Shown here: piece after piece, positions 6,437-13,774 of the stretch
Numbering within the stretch: the stretch's first letter is position 1
Layout of the letters: the number at the start of each line of letters is the position of its first letter
Origin: a virus
Length of the DNA: 25,878 nucleotides
Virus record (IMG/VR): IMGVR_UViG_3300043449_001191
Span: 1-25,878 of that record
Direction: 5' to 3' (one strand)
The notes under the pieces: model-generated
What the model saw: the letters and a program-made list of their open reading frames with translations, nothing else
Told to the model about the DNA's origin: nothing
Database searches by the model: none
Program-made: the position numbers and the translations under genes

Positions 6437-7364
6437 GAACGCGACCCTCAATTGAGGCGGTATGGATTTCAGATTCCATTGCCACCAACTCCTTTTGGCC
6501 GATCTCACCCCTTCGAGCGCGGGCGTAGAAGTCCGCAATCTCTGCTCGGGTAAAGAATCGTTTGCCTGCTGGCGGCTTTACGACAGGCTTGCTGTCAGGA
6601 ACCGTTTGCGCGGCAAGCGCCTGGGTAGTGTTGGCTTTGGAAGATTCTTGTTGGGCTTTCCACCGCGAGAAGAATCTCGCCACACGATCCGCATCTTTTG
6701 ATGTCTCTGCCTCGGAGAGGAGGTCTTGACGCCGTTTTCCGGTCAACTCTTCGTATTCATCGAGCCACTCATGGAAGTTCGGGTCATCGTTAATTGCGGG
6801 CCAATCTGAAACCAGCTGACCAAGTCGATCGTAGAAGCTGACCTCGCTTTGCTTTGCCGTTGTCGATGTGATCGACTCGAGCTGCTTTTTGAGGACTGCT
6901 ATCTCCGCTTCCTTGGAGCCAACTTCTTCTTTGGCTGCGCGTTTGATGACATCGAGAAGGTCGTCTCCGTACTTCTCGCGATCTTCCGGACTGATGAGCG
7001 TTTGAGCTGGCGTTGCTGGCCGACTCTTCAACTCTTCGTTTTCGGCAGATAAGGAATCTACCTTTTGACTCAGTTCTCGGATCTGTGCTGCAAGGCGAGG
7101 TACCTCAGCTTTGTACTTTCCATCGATAACCTTGAACTTGTGTTCCCACTTGTCCTCTGCGGGAGGATCTTGTGGCGCCGCCTTTACCTCGGGCTCTGTT
7201 GCCGTTGGTTCTTGCTTTGCCTGTAGATCTTCCTGGGGAGGATCCGCGGGAGCCTGCTCGGGCTCTTGGGCTAGTTGTGCTTCCGGTTGCTCTGCCTGGT
7301 AGACCTGTTGGTAGAGCGCCTCAGCCTTATCGGCTGCTTCTTTCACTTTACGTGGGATTGCCAT
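6432..7364 (-). CDS. Capsid scaffolding protein
   Basis: A 310-aa, very acidic, Gln/Glu/Pro-rich protein. Residues 25-70 are a low-complexity PE/AQ linker. Residues 85-115 and 145-168 are predicted coiled coils (QIRELSQKVDSLSAENEELK; EAEIAVLKKQLES). The C-terminal part has FFTRAEIADFYARARRGEI and ends MESEIHTASIEGRVR, a basic helix-turn-helix like the coat-binding end of P22-type scaffolds. Scaffolds guide coat assembly inside the procapsid and leave before DNA packaging. It lies just before the capsid gene and has a GGAGAG site ahead of its ATG. Sequence composition, length and position all agree. Confidence 0.88.
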   Translation of the reverse strand: MAIPRKVKEAADKAEALYQQVYQAEQPEAQLAQEPEQAPADPPQEDLQAKQEPTATEPEVKAAPQDPPAEDKWEHKFKVIDGKYKAEVPRLAAQIRELSQKVDSLSAENEELKSRPATPAQTLISPEDREKYGDDLLDVIKRAAKEEVGSKEAEIAVLKKQLESITSTTAKQSEVSFYDRLGQLVSDWPAINDDPNFHEWLDEYEELTGKRRQDLLSEAETSKDADRVARFFSRWKAQQESSKANTTQALAAQTVPDSKPVVKPPAGKRFFTRAEIADFYARARRGEIGQKELVAMESEIHTASIEGRVR

Positions 7365-7484
7365 TTACTCTCCATCAGCCAAGTGTTAATAGACGCAAGC
7401 CTTTCGGTGATTGCGCCAATCAGGGACTGGTCTTGATTGCGTGCTACCTACGGCCCCAGGTAGCGGGGGTTTGAGGGTTGCCCC
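7365..7484 (-). other. Short intergenic leader with two hairpins
   Basis: A 120-bp gap before the scaffold gene. Two dyads are visible: GCTACCT/AGGTAGC (7443-7449 with 7458-7464, 8-nt loop) and GAGGG/CCCTC (7473-7477 with 7482-7486, 4-nt loop), the latter touching the upstream stop codon. Neither is followed by a T-run on the minus strand. No clear sigma-70-type promoter is seen. Possible roles are mRNA processing or stability upstream of scaffold and coat. Confidence 0.4.
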
Positions 7485-7682
7485 TCAGCGAAACTTACGG
7501 AGCGTCTCCTGTGCGTTCCTGCACGACTCGATGGTCTGCTGCAGTACTTGCATTGCGCCTTGCTGCCAGCGAAGTACAACCTCGTCTTTGGTGCTTGCGC
7601 TTTCAGAAGCAATCTCGTTGAGACTGCCGTTGAGATACTCCAGGAATTTTTGGAAATCAGGGTGAGCGGATAGGGTAGACAT
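7485..7682 (-). CDS. Short head-operon protein of unknown function
   Basis: A 65-aa helical protein beginning MSTLSAHPDFQKFLEYL, with a polar amphipathic helix and ending with a basic CRNAQETLRKFR. I chose ATG 7682, 25 nt after the preceding stop. A GTG at 7718 would add 12 residues and overlap the preceding gene. Its place between the ADGG-motif protein and the scaffold is usual for small conserved head-operon proteins. No motif links it to a known function. Confidence 0.6.
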   Translation of the reverse strand: MSTLSAHPDFQKFLEYLNGSLNEIASESASTKDEVVLRWQQGAMQVLQQTIESCRNAQETLRKFR

Positions 7683-7707
7683 TGCCGCTACAACCTGGCG
7701 ATTGGGT

Positions 7708-8328
7708 TTACTCAGCACGCTTACGTTCGGCAGCGCGACCTAGATTGCGCTTGCCTTTGATCGGTGTACGCACTGCTTCAGCCTGGCGGTTCAGTCTTGC
7801 TGTCTCAGCTTGGGACTGATTCTCGTTAGGATCGGGAAGAGAACGCTCGGGCGTTTTCTTTACTGCCGCCTTTGCTGCGGGCTTTGGCTTGCTTTGGTTA
7901 ATCGGTAGGGCATCCCGCTCCTGGCGGTCCAATGGAGAGTAGGCCGCGTCCTTTTCCTGGCGCGACATCGTCTCTGGCTCGCTTGTTTGTTCTGGCTTGG
8001 CGCTCTTGAATGCCTCTGCCATCGCTGCATCCCGCATGTTTTCTTGACGATCGGCTTGTCCTCGGCCAGCGCCAAAGCGGCGATATGCCTCAGAGCTGGG
8101 GTCGTCAATGTTTCCTGCGCGGAGGCGCTCAAAGAAGCCAACCTTCTCATCGGCAGATGCCTTGAGACCTTCTTGCTTCATGGCCTCAACCTCACCACCA
8201 TCGGCATACCCTTTGGGGCCGTGGAACAGGCTACCCATATCTCGAGAGTTGGTCTTGGTCTTGGGCCCAGCCGAGGCGGATGACCCCGACTTACTCATGT
8301 CCTTACGGAGCCATTCGGGGCAACTCAT
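7708..8328 (-). CDS. Head-operon protein with ADGG motif
   Basis: A 206-aa hydrophilic, likely disordered protein starting MSCPEWLRKDMSKSGS. It has GPKGYADGGEVEAMKQEGLK around residues 37-56, then Arg/Glu/Gln-rich low-complexity sequence to a basic C-terminus (KGKRNLGRAAERKRAE). I start it at ATG 8328, which overlaps the TGA of the 54-aa gene (ATGA). A GTG at 8385 would run far into that gene. The ADGG motif also occurs in the 54-aa protein and at the portal C-terminus. Its position between portal and scaffold suggests a minor head or assembly protein. The function is unknown. Confidence 0.65.
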   Translation of the reverse strand: MSCPEWLRKDMSKSGSSASAGPKTKTNSRDMGSLFHGPKGYADGGEVEAMKQEGLKASADEKVGFFERLRAGNIDDPSSEAYRRFGAGRGQADRQENMRDAAMAEAFKSAKPEQTSEPETMSRQEKDAAYSPLDRQERDALPINQSKPKPAAKAAVKKTPERSLPDPNENQSQAETARLNRQAEAVRTPIKGKRNLGRAAERKRAE

Positions 8329-8489
8329 TTTCTGGCCTTTGCTGCGCACATTCCCATCTTTGCGCACTTGCCTGGAGTGGGACACCCGGGGCAGGGCTTG
8401 AATGCTTTTGCCTTGCCGCCGTCCGCGTACTTCATGGGCTTTTTTGCGCCGGCTTTCTTTGCGCCTGCCATTTTGGATTTACCGTGCAT
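8325..8489 (-). CDS. 54-aa basic Cys-rich protein
   Basis: The frame starts at ATG 8489 with a perfect AAGGAG 5 nt ahead, formed partly by the portal stop codon, and ends in an ATGA overlap with the next gene. The protein starts MHGKSKMAGAKKAGAKK, has a KYADGGKAKAF segment (20-30) and four Cys at 33, 36, 42 and 48 (C-x2-C-x5-C-x5-C), which could bind zinc. It is very basic (Lys-rich) and suited to binding DNA or acidic proteins. It is conserved in position between portal and a minor head protein. The function is unknown. Strong RBS and coupling on both sides make it a convincing gene. Confidence 0.78.
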   Translation of the reverse strand: MHGKSKMAGAKKAGAKKPMKYADGGKAKAFKPCPGCPTPGKCAKMGMCAAKARK

Positions 8490-8498
8490 GCTGTCTCC

Positions 8499-10592
8499 TT
8501 AAGCCAGGCCGTAAGAACGCAGGTTCTGTACTACCAGGTCTGTTTTGGTTACTTGTCCGCCGTCCGCCATAGCCATCGGCTGGACTACGTTTGCTTCTTG
8601 ACCACCCGCCGGCATTCCGTTCGGGAGCATTCCTTGTGGGGCAGGGGGCTGTGCAGCCTGCTGCTGGGCCATTGCTTCCTGGATCATCTGTTGAGCCAGG
8701 GCTTGGGCCTGCATTTGCAGGGTTTGCTGCTTCATGCTGTCCTGTGAAGGAACGATCTTCTCCGTGTCCATCTGGAGTCCTCGAGCGAGCTCGCGGAGCA
8801 GATAAGCACGGCCCTCGGGGCCAACGATGTTGGAGTCAATCGGGTTAGCAGTAGCAACCAGGAATTCGTTGCGGCGCATCTGGAGAGCCTCTTTGTGGAT
8901 GAGGCCGATCGCGCCCTTTGCTACTACTTTGAAGTCGCCTTTGATGTATGGATCATCGTCATACATCATATTGTGCAGATATAGTCTCCGCACTATGCCA
9001 CTTACTATTCTATCAATGTTTGCTACTGCTTGTTTGATTCCCTTCGATGCATTGTCCATCAGCATAGACAATCCACTTGCAGTTCTACCGGCCCCGCTAA
9101 CTGCACTACTACCATATACATAATTCGGAATACCGGTTACTTCATCAGCCTGCTTGGCAAAATTCTGGAAAACCGACATCAGAACGTCGGCGTTCATGTT
9201 TGGCTGGAAGAAGCGAACAGCTGGCTGACCACCACCCGTACGATCGGTTGTTACCTGCCAAATCTTCCACGGGTAGACATCGGAGATTTCTTCACCGTCC
9301 GGTAGGCGATCGACCGTGACCTCAACCTGGGGGCCAGAGGCAATGCCCATGTTGTTGGCCAGCGCCCGGGCAGCGGCGTTACACATGACCTGGGTATCCC
9401 GCATAACCTCGGGTAGCGCCACACCCCAGAAGGAGTCAGGCACGTTTTCCCAGGAGGCGATGTCATAAGGACGCTCGCCCAGGGGATCTGGGTTGATGAT
9501 GCAGCGCCAAACGATGTTGCCGGTCATCCAGACATTCACCTCGTAGATCTTGTCTTCGAGGATGTCCTTGTCCTTCATGCCCCACTCCTGGAGCCAGAAG
9601 CCGTTGACCGAACCCCAGAACTCCTGGGTCTCTACGGTCTGCTCATTGGTGGCCATACGGAATGGCTTGCCCTCGAGCAGCCGGTGCTCTGAGTCGCCAG
9701 CATTCCAGTCGGTGTACCCGGCAGCGGCATAGCGCTCCATGACGGTACGCAGGGCGTCATCATTGGTTCCTGGTACTCCCAGCATGGACTCCAGCGCGGC
9801 CTTGGACAGGCGATGCTTCTGGAACAGATAGGCGTCGTTTACGCCCGTCGATGCGGGGGCAGGGAAGATGTCATAGGGTGAGACCCGTTCCACTTCTCGG
9901 ATGTACTCGGTAACGACTACGGGGGAATAGTTGTTACCCCAAGCCAATGCCTTGCGCCGCTTCACAGCGGGACCTTTGATGACGGCAGCGGGGAAGGTGA
10001 CAAAGTCCGAGATGAATTTGGACAGGGCCTCATTGAACTTTCCGTGATCCAGTTGGTCTTGTATCTTGTCGCTCATGCGCCTGGCTGCGTCGGCAGCCTC
10101 TTCGCTCAGGCGGTTACGAATATCCTCATGCACCTCTTCCATGCGGGCACGGAAGGTCTCAGGGTGCAGCTCTCCACCCTCAGCCAGGAATGCTTCTGCC
10201 TCTGACCTGACCAGGTCAACAATGGTCATCTGCATTTCCTTGGGCATCTTTGGATCTTTGGAAGGCTTTAACTCAAAGACGCGCTCTTGCTGGTTGAGCA
10301 TGACATCCTTGATCCAGGATTCAGCTGCCCGGCACTTCACATCAGTGAGCATCATGTAGATGTCTGAGCCACCGGTCTTGGCAATTTCTGCCGCCCGATC
10401 GGGGTCATAGACACCACGACGCTGGCGCTCGCACTTGAGCAGACGCTCGAGCACTTCTTCTTTGGCGGTCTTCGCCTCGGCCCAGCACTTCTTGACGTAA
10501 GACGCTAGCTGGGACTCGAAGAGAAAGTTCTCTTTCATGTCCCCTTCGGTGCGTACATCCACCTCGTTGTTTCGTTCGACCAAGTAACTCAT
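8499..10592 (-). CDS. Portal protein (P22-like family)
   Basis: A 697-aa portal, the dodecameric ring at the capsid vertex through which DNA enters and leaves. The size matches the large P22-type portals. Features include an N-terminal helical region (residues 25-60), ESWIKDVMLNQQERVFELKP near 90-110, RVSPYDIFPAPASTGVNDAY in the wing/stem region, and VYGSSAVSGAGRTASGLSML in the C-terminal core. It has a Gln/Ala-rich helical tail (QQTLQMQAQALAQQMIQEAM) that could form the barrel. The last 30 residues carry MAMADGGQV. The ATG overlaps the terminase TGA by 4 nt. Codons for the GSSAVSGAGRTASGL region and the next ~50 residues are clearly more AT-rich than the flanks. Confidence 0.93.
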   Translation of the reverse strand: MSYLVERNNEVDVRTEGDMKENFLFESQLASYVKKCWAEAKTAKEEVLERLLKCERQRRGVYDPDRAAEIAKTGGSDIYMMLTDVKCRAAESWIKDVMLNQQERVFELKPSKDPKMPKEMQMTIVDLVRSEAEAFLAEGGELHPETFRARMEEVHEDIRNRLSEEAADAARRMSDKIQDQLDHGKFNEALSKFISDFVTFPAAVIKGPAVKRRKALAWGNNYSPVVVTEYIREVERVSPYDIFPAPASTGVNDAYLFQKHRLSKAALESMLGVPGTNDDALRTVMERYAAAGYTDWNAGDSEHRLLEGKPFRMATNEQTVETQEFWGSVNGFWLQEWGMKDKDILEDKIYEVNVWMTGNIVWRCIINPDPLGERPYDIASWENVPDSFWGVALPEVMRDTQVMCNAAARALANNMGIASGPQVEVTVDRLPDGEEISDVYPWKIWQVTTDRTGGGQPAVRFFQPNMNADVLMSVFQNFAKQADEVTGIPNYVYGSSAVSGAGRTASGLSMLMDNASKGIKQAVANIDRIVSGIVRRLYLHNMMYDDDPYIKGDFKVVAKGAIGLIHKEALQMRRNEFLVATANPIDSNIVGPEGRAYLLRELARGLQMDTEKIVPSQDSMKQQTLQMQAQALAQQMIQEAMAQQQAAQPPAPQGMLPNGMPAGGQEANVVQPMAMADGGQVTKTDLVVQNLRSYGLA

Positions 10593-12028
10593 GTCCAGCC
10601 TTTCGCGGATTTCTTAATGACGGGCTTGGCCTTAACGGGGGCCGTGCCGCTTCGCACTTTCATGCAGGCATACTGAAGCGCATCATGGATGTGCGAGTAG
10701 TCGTCTTTCAGGGGCCTGTCTTTGAACCTCGACGGCCCAGAAGTCTTGAGCCGTTCAAATTTGTAGCGACCGTTGAAGCCCTTGCGCAGCATCGTGCAGC
10801 TGGGGTTCAGCATGAAGGAGGGCTGGCCATCGGACATCTTGGTCAGATAGAACGCCACTGCCTCACGACGGATCACAAAGTCGTTGGTACCAGCTGGCTC
10901 GGTCGCAATGCCAGCTTCATAGAGCTCTTGCAAGCAGGTGCGCTCGTCGGTCTGCGCCCTGATGTTTCCGGCAGGGTCTGCGACGGATATGCGCGGAATC
11001 CCCGAGTACTTGTTCAGTAGGGCTGGCTTGACGATGTCGTTGGCAAACTGCCTGATACCCATGTCCTCGGACACGTACTCCTCGAGCACGATGATCTGGC
11101 CACGCGGGGTGATCTGCATAACGACACAGGCCGGCGTGAGACCAAAGTCCCAGCCCAGGATGATGGGCAGGTTCTTGTCGGGCTGAACGTCTTCGGGCAG
11201 GGTGTGGATCTTGTCCCTGAACTCTGGGTAGACGGGCTTGCCGTCAGCGGTAGAGCCGTAGTTGCCTAGGAGAAATACATTGATCCAGTCCTCGGTCTTG
11301 GACGGGATCTGCTGCTGGTAGTAGTTGTAGCCACCCGGCAGGTTTAAAACGTTTTCCGCTTCCGGGTTTGGCTCGTAGCGGATTTCTGCCCCTTCGATGA
11401 ACCGGATGAGGCCGCCTGGCTGTCGGAAGAACTCCCACTCTTTCGGCTTCTCTTCTTCCGCGAGGCGGTAGTACCAGTGGTCGTCGTCGGGAGGGTTGGT
11501 ATCGAGGATGATTCCACACCAAGAGGGACCCCCTTGGAGCTTGCTCGGAAAACGTCCAACCCGCTGCGTAACCATGTCAAAAATCTCTTTAGGAATTTCA
11601 CTAGACTCATTAATCCATGCTCCTGTTAATTCAAGTGAACGGAGCTTTCCGGTCTCGGTCGGGCGGTCTAGCGCCATAAAGAGAACTTCGAGCTCAACTC
11701 CGGTGCCGTCCCCAATATCCGGAATCTTCGCGGTAGAGGAGATCGGGGCATCCCACTTCATGGGCGCCACGTTGTCAGGGAACCAGGTCTGCCAGGTCTT
11801 GATCGTGGTGGACTTCAGTTCCGGGTAGGTGTTACGAATGATCAGCCAGCGGGATCTGCGGATTCCATCGCGCCCAGGCTTTTGCTTAACCGACCTGGCC
11901 ATGATCTCGACGCAGCAGGATGAGGACTTCCCCGATCCGACTGGGCCCATCAGGCCCCGTACAAACGCATCTGAGTTGTGAAACGCCCGGGCATTCGGAC
12001 CAGGCGGTACGTATTTAATGATCTCCAA
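10589..12028 (-). CDS. terL: Terminase large subunit
   Basis: A 479-aa DNA-packaging motor with ATPase and nuclease domains. Walker A is GPVGSGKS at 28-35. Walker B with catalytic Glu is AWINE at 137-141. Nuclease acidic residues are D294 (GWDFG), D351 (VADPAG) and the DDYSHIHD block around 442-449. Length is normal. The gene begins with TTG directly after the terS TAA (TAATTG), because the preceding in-frame codon is that stop and the first ATG lies too close to Walker A. AAGAAG lies just ahead. The 3' end overlaps the portal start. The codons for the Walker B region are unusually AT-rich (20 G+C of 60 at 11581-11640). Confidence 0.95.
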   Translation of the reverse strand: MEIIKYVPPGPNARAFHNSDAFVRGLMGPVGSGKSSSCCVEIMARSVKQKPGRDGIRRSRWLIIRNTYPELKSTTIKTWQTWFPDNVAPMKWDAPISSTAKIPDIGDGTGVELEVLFMALDRPTETGKLRSLELTGAWINESSEIPKEIFDMVTQRVGRFPSKLQGGPSWCGIILDTNPPDDDHWYYRLAEEEKPKEWEFFRQPGGLIRFIEGAEIRYEPNPEAENVLNLPGGYNYYQQQIPSKTEDWINVFLLGNYGSTADGKPVYPEFRDKIHTLPEDVQPDKNLPIILGWDFGLTPACVVMQITPRGQIIVLEEYVSEDMGIRQFANDIVKPALLNKYSGIPRISVADPAGNIRAQTDERTCLQELYEAGIATEPAGTNDFVIRREAVAFYLTKMSDGQPSFMLNPSCTMLRKGFNGRYKFERLKTSGPSRFKDRPLKDDYSHIHDALQYACMKVRSGTAPVKAKPVIKKSAKGWT

Positions 12029-12262
12029 TTACTTCTTGCCCATATCAAACTGAAAGGTGATCGGGGCGGTGTCGCCGTTTACGGTCATATTGCTCAGGTC
12101 AGGCAGCGCCTTACGAAGCAGGATCTCGATCGCTCGCACCTGAGTGGGACTCAACTCAACCTCACCTGCCGCATGAGCAGTCAGACGGTTCAAGAGCTGG
12201 GTCACTTTGATCTTCAGGCGAGTCTCTTCGTCGTGTCTTATTTTTCGGATTCGTGCAGCCAT
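12029..12262 (-). CDS. Small terminase subunit-like protein
   Basis: A 77-aa basic protein, RIRKIRHDEETRLKIKVTQL in the first third, then SPTQVRAIEILLRKALPDLS and a C-terminal beta segment. The 'QxRAxxILLRKxLPDLS' motif recurs in the short proteins found directly before large terminases. They are usually called small terminase subunits and recognise the packaging site. It is shorter than classic TerS proteins (120-180 aa), so a separate oligomerisation domain is missing or reduced. The ATG has AAAGAG ahead. The terL TTG follows its stop with no spacing, indicating translational coupling. Confidence 0.75.
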   Translation of the reverse strand: MAARIRKIRHDEETRLKIKVTQLLNRLTAHAAGEVELSPTQVRAIEILLRKALPDLSNMTVNGDTAPITFQFDMGKK

Positions 12263-12276
12263 TTGTCTCTTTCAAT

Positions 12277-12316
12277 AAAAAACCCACCCGTACACCTTTC
12301 GGCGTAGAGGGGTGGG
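12277..12316 (-). terminator. Intrinsic terminator upstream of the packaging/head operon
   Basis: On the minus strand a GGGTGGG/CCCACCC stem (12310-12316 with 12283-12289) continues into an inner, partly mismatched stem closed by a TTTC/GAAA loop. It is followed by six T (opposite A12277-12282). It would end transcripts of the methyltransferase unit. It lies only 14 nt from the terS start, so there is no space for a promoter between them. Reading of the head operon would need read-through or antitermination. Confidence 0.8.
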
Positions 12317-12479
12317 CCGTGTAGTAACCCCGGTTGGTGCGCTTGTCTTACCAGCCAGAAGGCGTCCAGGGTGTTGTTGTTAGGGCAGGGTCACGCATCT
12401 AAGGATCTTGCGTAGAAGGAGGGACACGCCCCTGCTGCCGGTGTTATTAGCCCCACATCCGGCTGGGGTCGAACCACTT
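12317..12479. other. Intergenic region with small dyads, no gene seen
   Basis: Between the 86-aa gene and the terminator. Short dyads are visible: GGTTGGT/ACCAGCC (12332-12338 with 12350-12356, one G-T pair), ACGCA/TGCGT around 12392-12412, and CCCCA/TGGGG around 12451-12468. No T-run follows them. I checked for a tRNA and found no valid set of arms. No convincing promoter is seen. A leader or packaging-related site next to terS is possible. Confidence 0.35.
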
Positions 12480-12740
12480 CTAAACCGTTTCGCCGCGCTC
12501 AGCCTTCTCAAAGGAGGACAAAAGCGCCTTGATCAACAGCTCGACATCTTCCCGGGTGCTCAGACTCAGGAGATCGACCTCGAGCTCGTACATGTGAGGC
12601 TCACCCTTGATCGAAACGATCCCCTGGAGGATGACCAGGTTGGGCATGAGTGCGTGTTTGAACGTGCCGGGGAAGTTGACCTCCACTCCCTTCATCGGCT
12701 CGTAAGAGCGCAGGGTTTTCTCGAGCTCCTGGCGCCTCAC
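12480..12740 (-). CDS. Small protein of unknown function
   Basis: An 86-aa protein, MRRQELEKTLRSYEPMKGVE at the N-terminus, a beta-rich middle (NLVILQGIVSIKGEPHMYEL) and a C-terminal helix with STREDVELLIKALLSSFEKA. The start is GTG, overlapping the TGA of the preceding gene by 4 nt (GTGA). No known motif is recognised. The alpha/beta layout and coupling to a conserved phage gene support its being real. The function is unknown. Confidence 0.65.
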   Translation of the reverse strand: MRRQELEKTLRSYEPMKGVEVNFPGTFKHALMPNLVILQGIVSIKGEPHMYELEVDLLSLSTREDVELLIKALLSSFEKAERGETV

Positions 12741-12892
12741 TTCTTGCGTCCTTTGGCCGTCTTGGCCGAATCACGGAACGCTTTCTCGGTGGGTGCCCCT
12801 TTGGTGCCGGGCTTGCGCATCTTTTCCCCGGAACCCTTGGCGATCCGCTCCCGCTTAGCGTTGATATTGTCGTAAAGTCCTTTATTAGCCAT
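12737..12892 (-). CDS. Conserved small basic phage protein
   Basis: A 51-aa protein that reads MANKGLYDNINAKRERI, then a Gly/Lys stretch (GSGEKMRKPGTKGAPTEKAF) and a Lys-rich end. The pattern 'KGLYxNIxAKRxRI..GSGEKMRKPGxKGAPT' is very common in phages of proteobacteria. Its function is not established; its basic, glycine-containing nature suggests nucleic-acid or virion contact. I start it at ATG 12892 rather than at an in-frame codon 18 residues upstream, because the family begins M-x-(N)KGLY and AGGA lies ahead. It overlaps the next GTG by 4 nt. Confidence 0.75.
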   Translation of the reverse strand: MANKGLYDNINAKRERIAKGSGEKMRKPGTKGAPTEKAFRDSAKTAKGRKK

Positions 12893-12906
12893 GCTGATAA
12901 TCCTAA

Positions 12907-13566
12907 TCAAAAAAACCAGGCTTGTATACCCGGGTACCCCTGCCACTTCTGGATGCTTTTCACCCCCAGCTCTTCAGCCAGGATGTCAAAAGCGCCCTCT
13001 GAATAGAGAGATACGTGTCCATTTGCCGGGCCCAGGTACCACCAATCTCTTCCACAAGATCTTGGGTCGTAATAGGCGGTTTGAAACGCGAAAGATCCTC
13101 GAGCCAGCTCTCGAACATGTTTGAAACTCTCCATTGGATTAGTGAAATGCTCGACCACCTCACAGGCGGTCACGATATCGGCTCTCGGAGCCTGCTCTAG
13201 CGGGTAGAGACCTACCCCCCGGGGGTCACCCAGGTCGGCACCATAGGCCGTGAGACCCATCTCGCGGGCTTTCTTGACGAAATGCCCCTTGCCGCAGCCG
13301 TAATCGAGGACAGAAACCCCTTGCCGGCCTCCTGCCCATAGAAAAAGCCTAAGCGTCTCTAGAACACGCCCATCGTGGACGGGATCAAGACCAGACCAAT
13401 AAGCAGAACCGTAGTCAGCTTCATGATTGGCGAACAAAAAGTAACAGCTTTGACATTCATAGTAGAAAACAGCCTCCCCTTTAACGTCGATCGGACCCCC
13501 CGAACGCTTCAGTGAGGGGAGAGAGAACTTCTCAATAGCTTCTTTGCTACAAATTTTGCATTTCAT
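12907..13566 (-). CDS. SAM-dependent methyltransferase with N-terminal zinc ribbon
   Basis: A 219-aa class I methyltransferase. An N-terminal CxxC pair (3/6) and a second CxxC (38/41) form a zinc-ribbon-like head. Motif I is VLDYGCGKGHF at 86-96, with an acidic residue D111 ending strand 2. CEVVEHFTNPMESF (135-148) is the conserved motif of the Methyltransf_23-type family. Enzymes with this head often act on sugars or small molecules, and the substrate here is unknown. It is the first gene of the minus-strand set leaving the divergent region. It could act with the GT9 enzyme on glycans, but they are not adjacent. A run of A residues (12909-12915) spans the stop. Confidence 0.82.
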   Translation of the reverse strand: MKCKICSKEAIEKFSLPSLKRSGGPIDVKGEAVFYYECQSCYFLFANHEADYGSAYWSGLDPVHDGRVLETLRLFLWAGGRQGVSVLDYGCGKGHFVKKAREMGLTAYGADLGDPRGVGLYPLEQAPRADIVTACEVVEHFTNPMESFKHVRELARGSFAFQTAYYDPRSCGRDWWYLGPANGHVSLYSEGAFDILAEELGVKSIQKWQGYPGIQAWFF

Positions 13567-13574
13567 GAGTCTCT

Positions 13575-13615
13575 AAACCCCCCGGGTAGGCGATTTTTTG
13601 GGTCCATAGGGGGGT
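13575..13615. repeat. C6/G6 inverted-repeat element, copy 1
   Basis: AAACCCCCC at 13575-13583 and GGGGGGT at 13609-13615 frame a 25-nt middle that contains TTTTTTGGG. The two arms can pair (ACCCCCC with GGGGGGT) into a 7-bp stem. An equivalent element begins exactly 200 bp downstream. Confidence 0.75.
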
Positions 13616-13635
13616 GTCTAGCCCACTTTGCCAGC

Positions 13636-13652
13636 CATCAGCTCTGCTGATG
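13636..13652. promoter_or_regulatory. 7-bp perfect dyad CATCAGC-tct-GCTGATG
   Basis: A perfect inverted repeat with a 3-nt centre, suitable as a regulator-binding site or a small RNA hairpin. It lies between the two C6/G6 elements. The GCTGAT core recurs near 13839 after the second element, as part of the degenerate 200-bp duplication. No T-run follows. Confidence 0.45.
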
Positions 13653-13678
13653 CAGCGTTTCCTGGCGTAATTCGTTAC

Positions 13679-13688
13679 CCCGTACGGG
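13679..13688. promoter_or_regulatory. 10-bp palindrome CCCGTACGGG
   Basis: A perfect self-complementary 10-mer. A related palindrome, CCCGATCGGG, occurs 50 bp downstream, a spacing near five helical turns, so both could lie on one face of the DNA. They may be operators for a dimeric regulator. This is inference. Confidence 0.45.
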
Positions 13689-13728
13689 ATATTTCGGGTA
13701 GTCACAGGCGGTTTGAGAGGGGAATTAA

Positions 13729-13738
13729 CCCGATCGGG
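13729..13738. promoter_or_regulatory. 10-bp palindrome CCCGATCGGG
   Basis: A perfect palindrome that differs from CCCGTACGGG at 13679 only in the two central base pairs. It is placed exactly 50 bp from it. The pair sits midway in the divergent region. Confidence 0.45.
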
Positions 13739-13774
13739 GCAGTGTGCGTGCGATACGGATACTGCTGGAGCCTC

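Noticed and set aside
7465-7476. 12-mer CCTCAAACCCCC (minus strand) also found at 13771-13782
   Set aside because: A 12-bp match between two places in 26 kb is expected by chance, although both lie near hairpins.
12320-12480. Possible tRNA in the intergenic region (pieces resembling D- and T-arms, e.g. GGTTGGTGCGC and GGTCGAACC)
   Set aside because: No acceptor stem, and anticodon and T-arm stems do not pair properly in either orientation.
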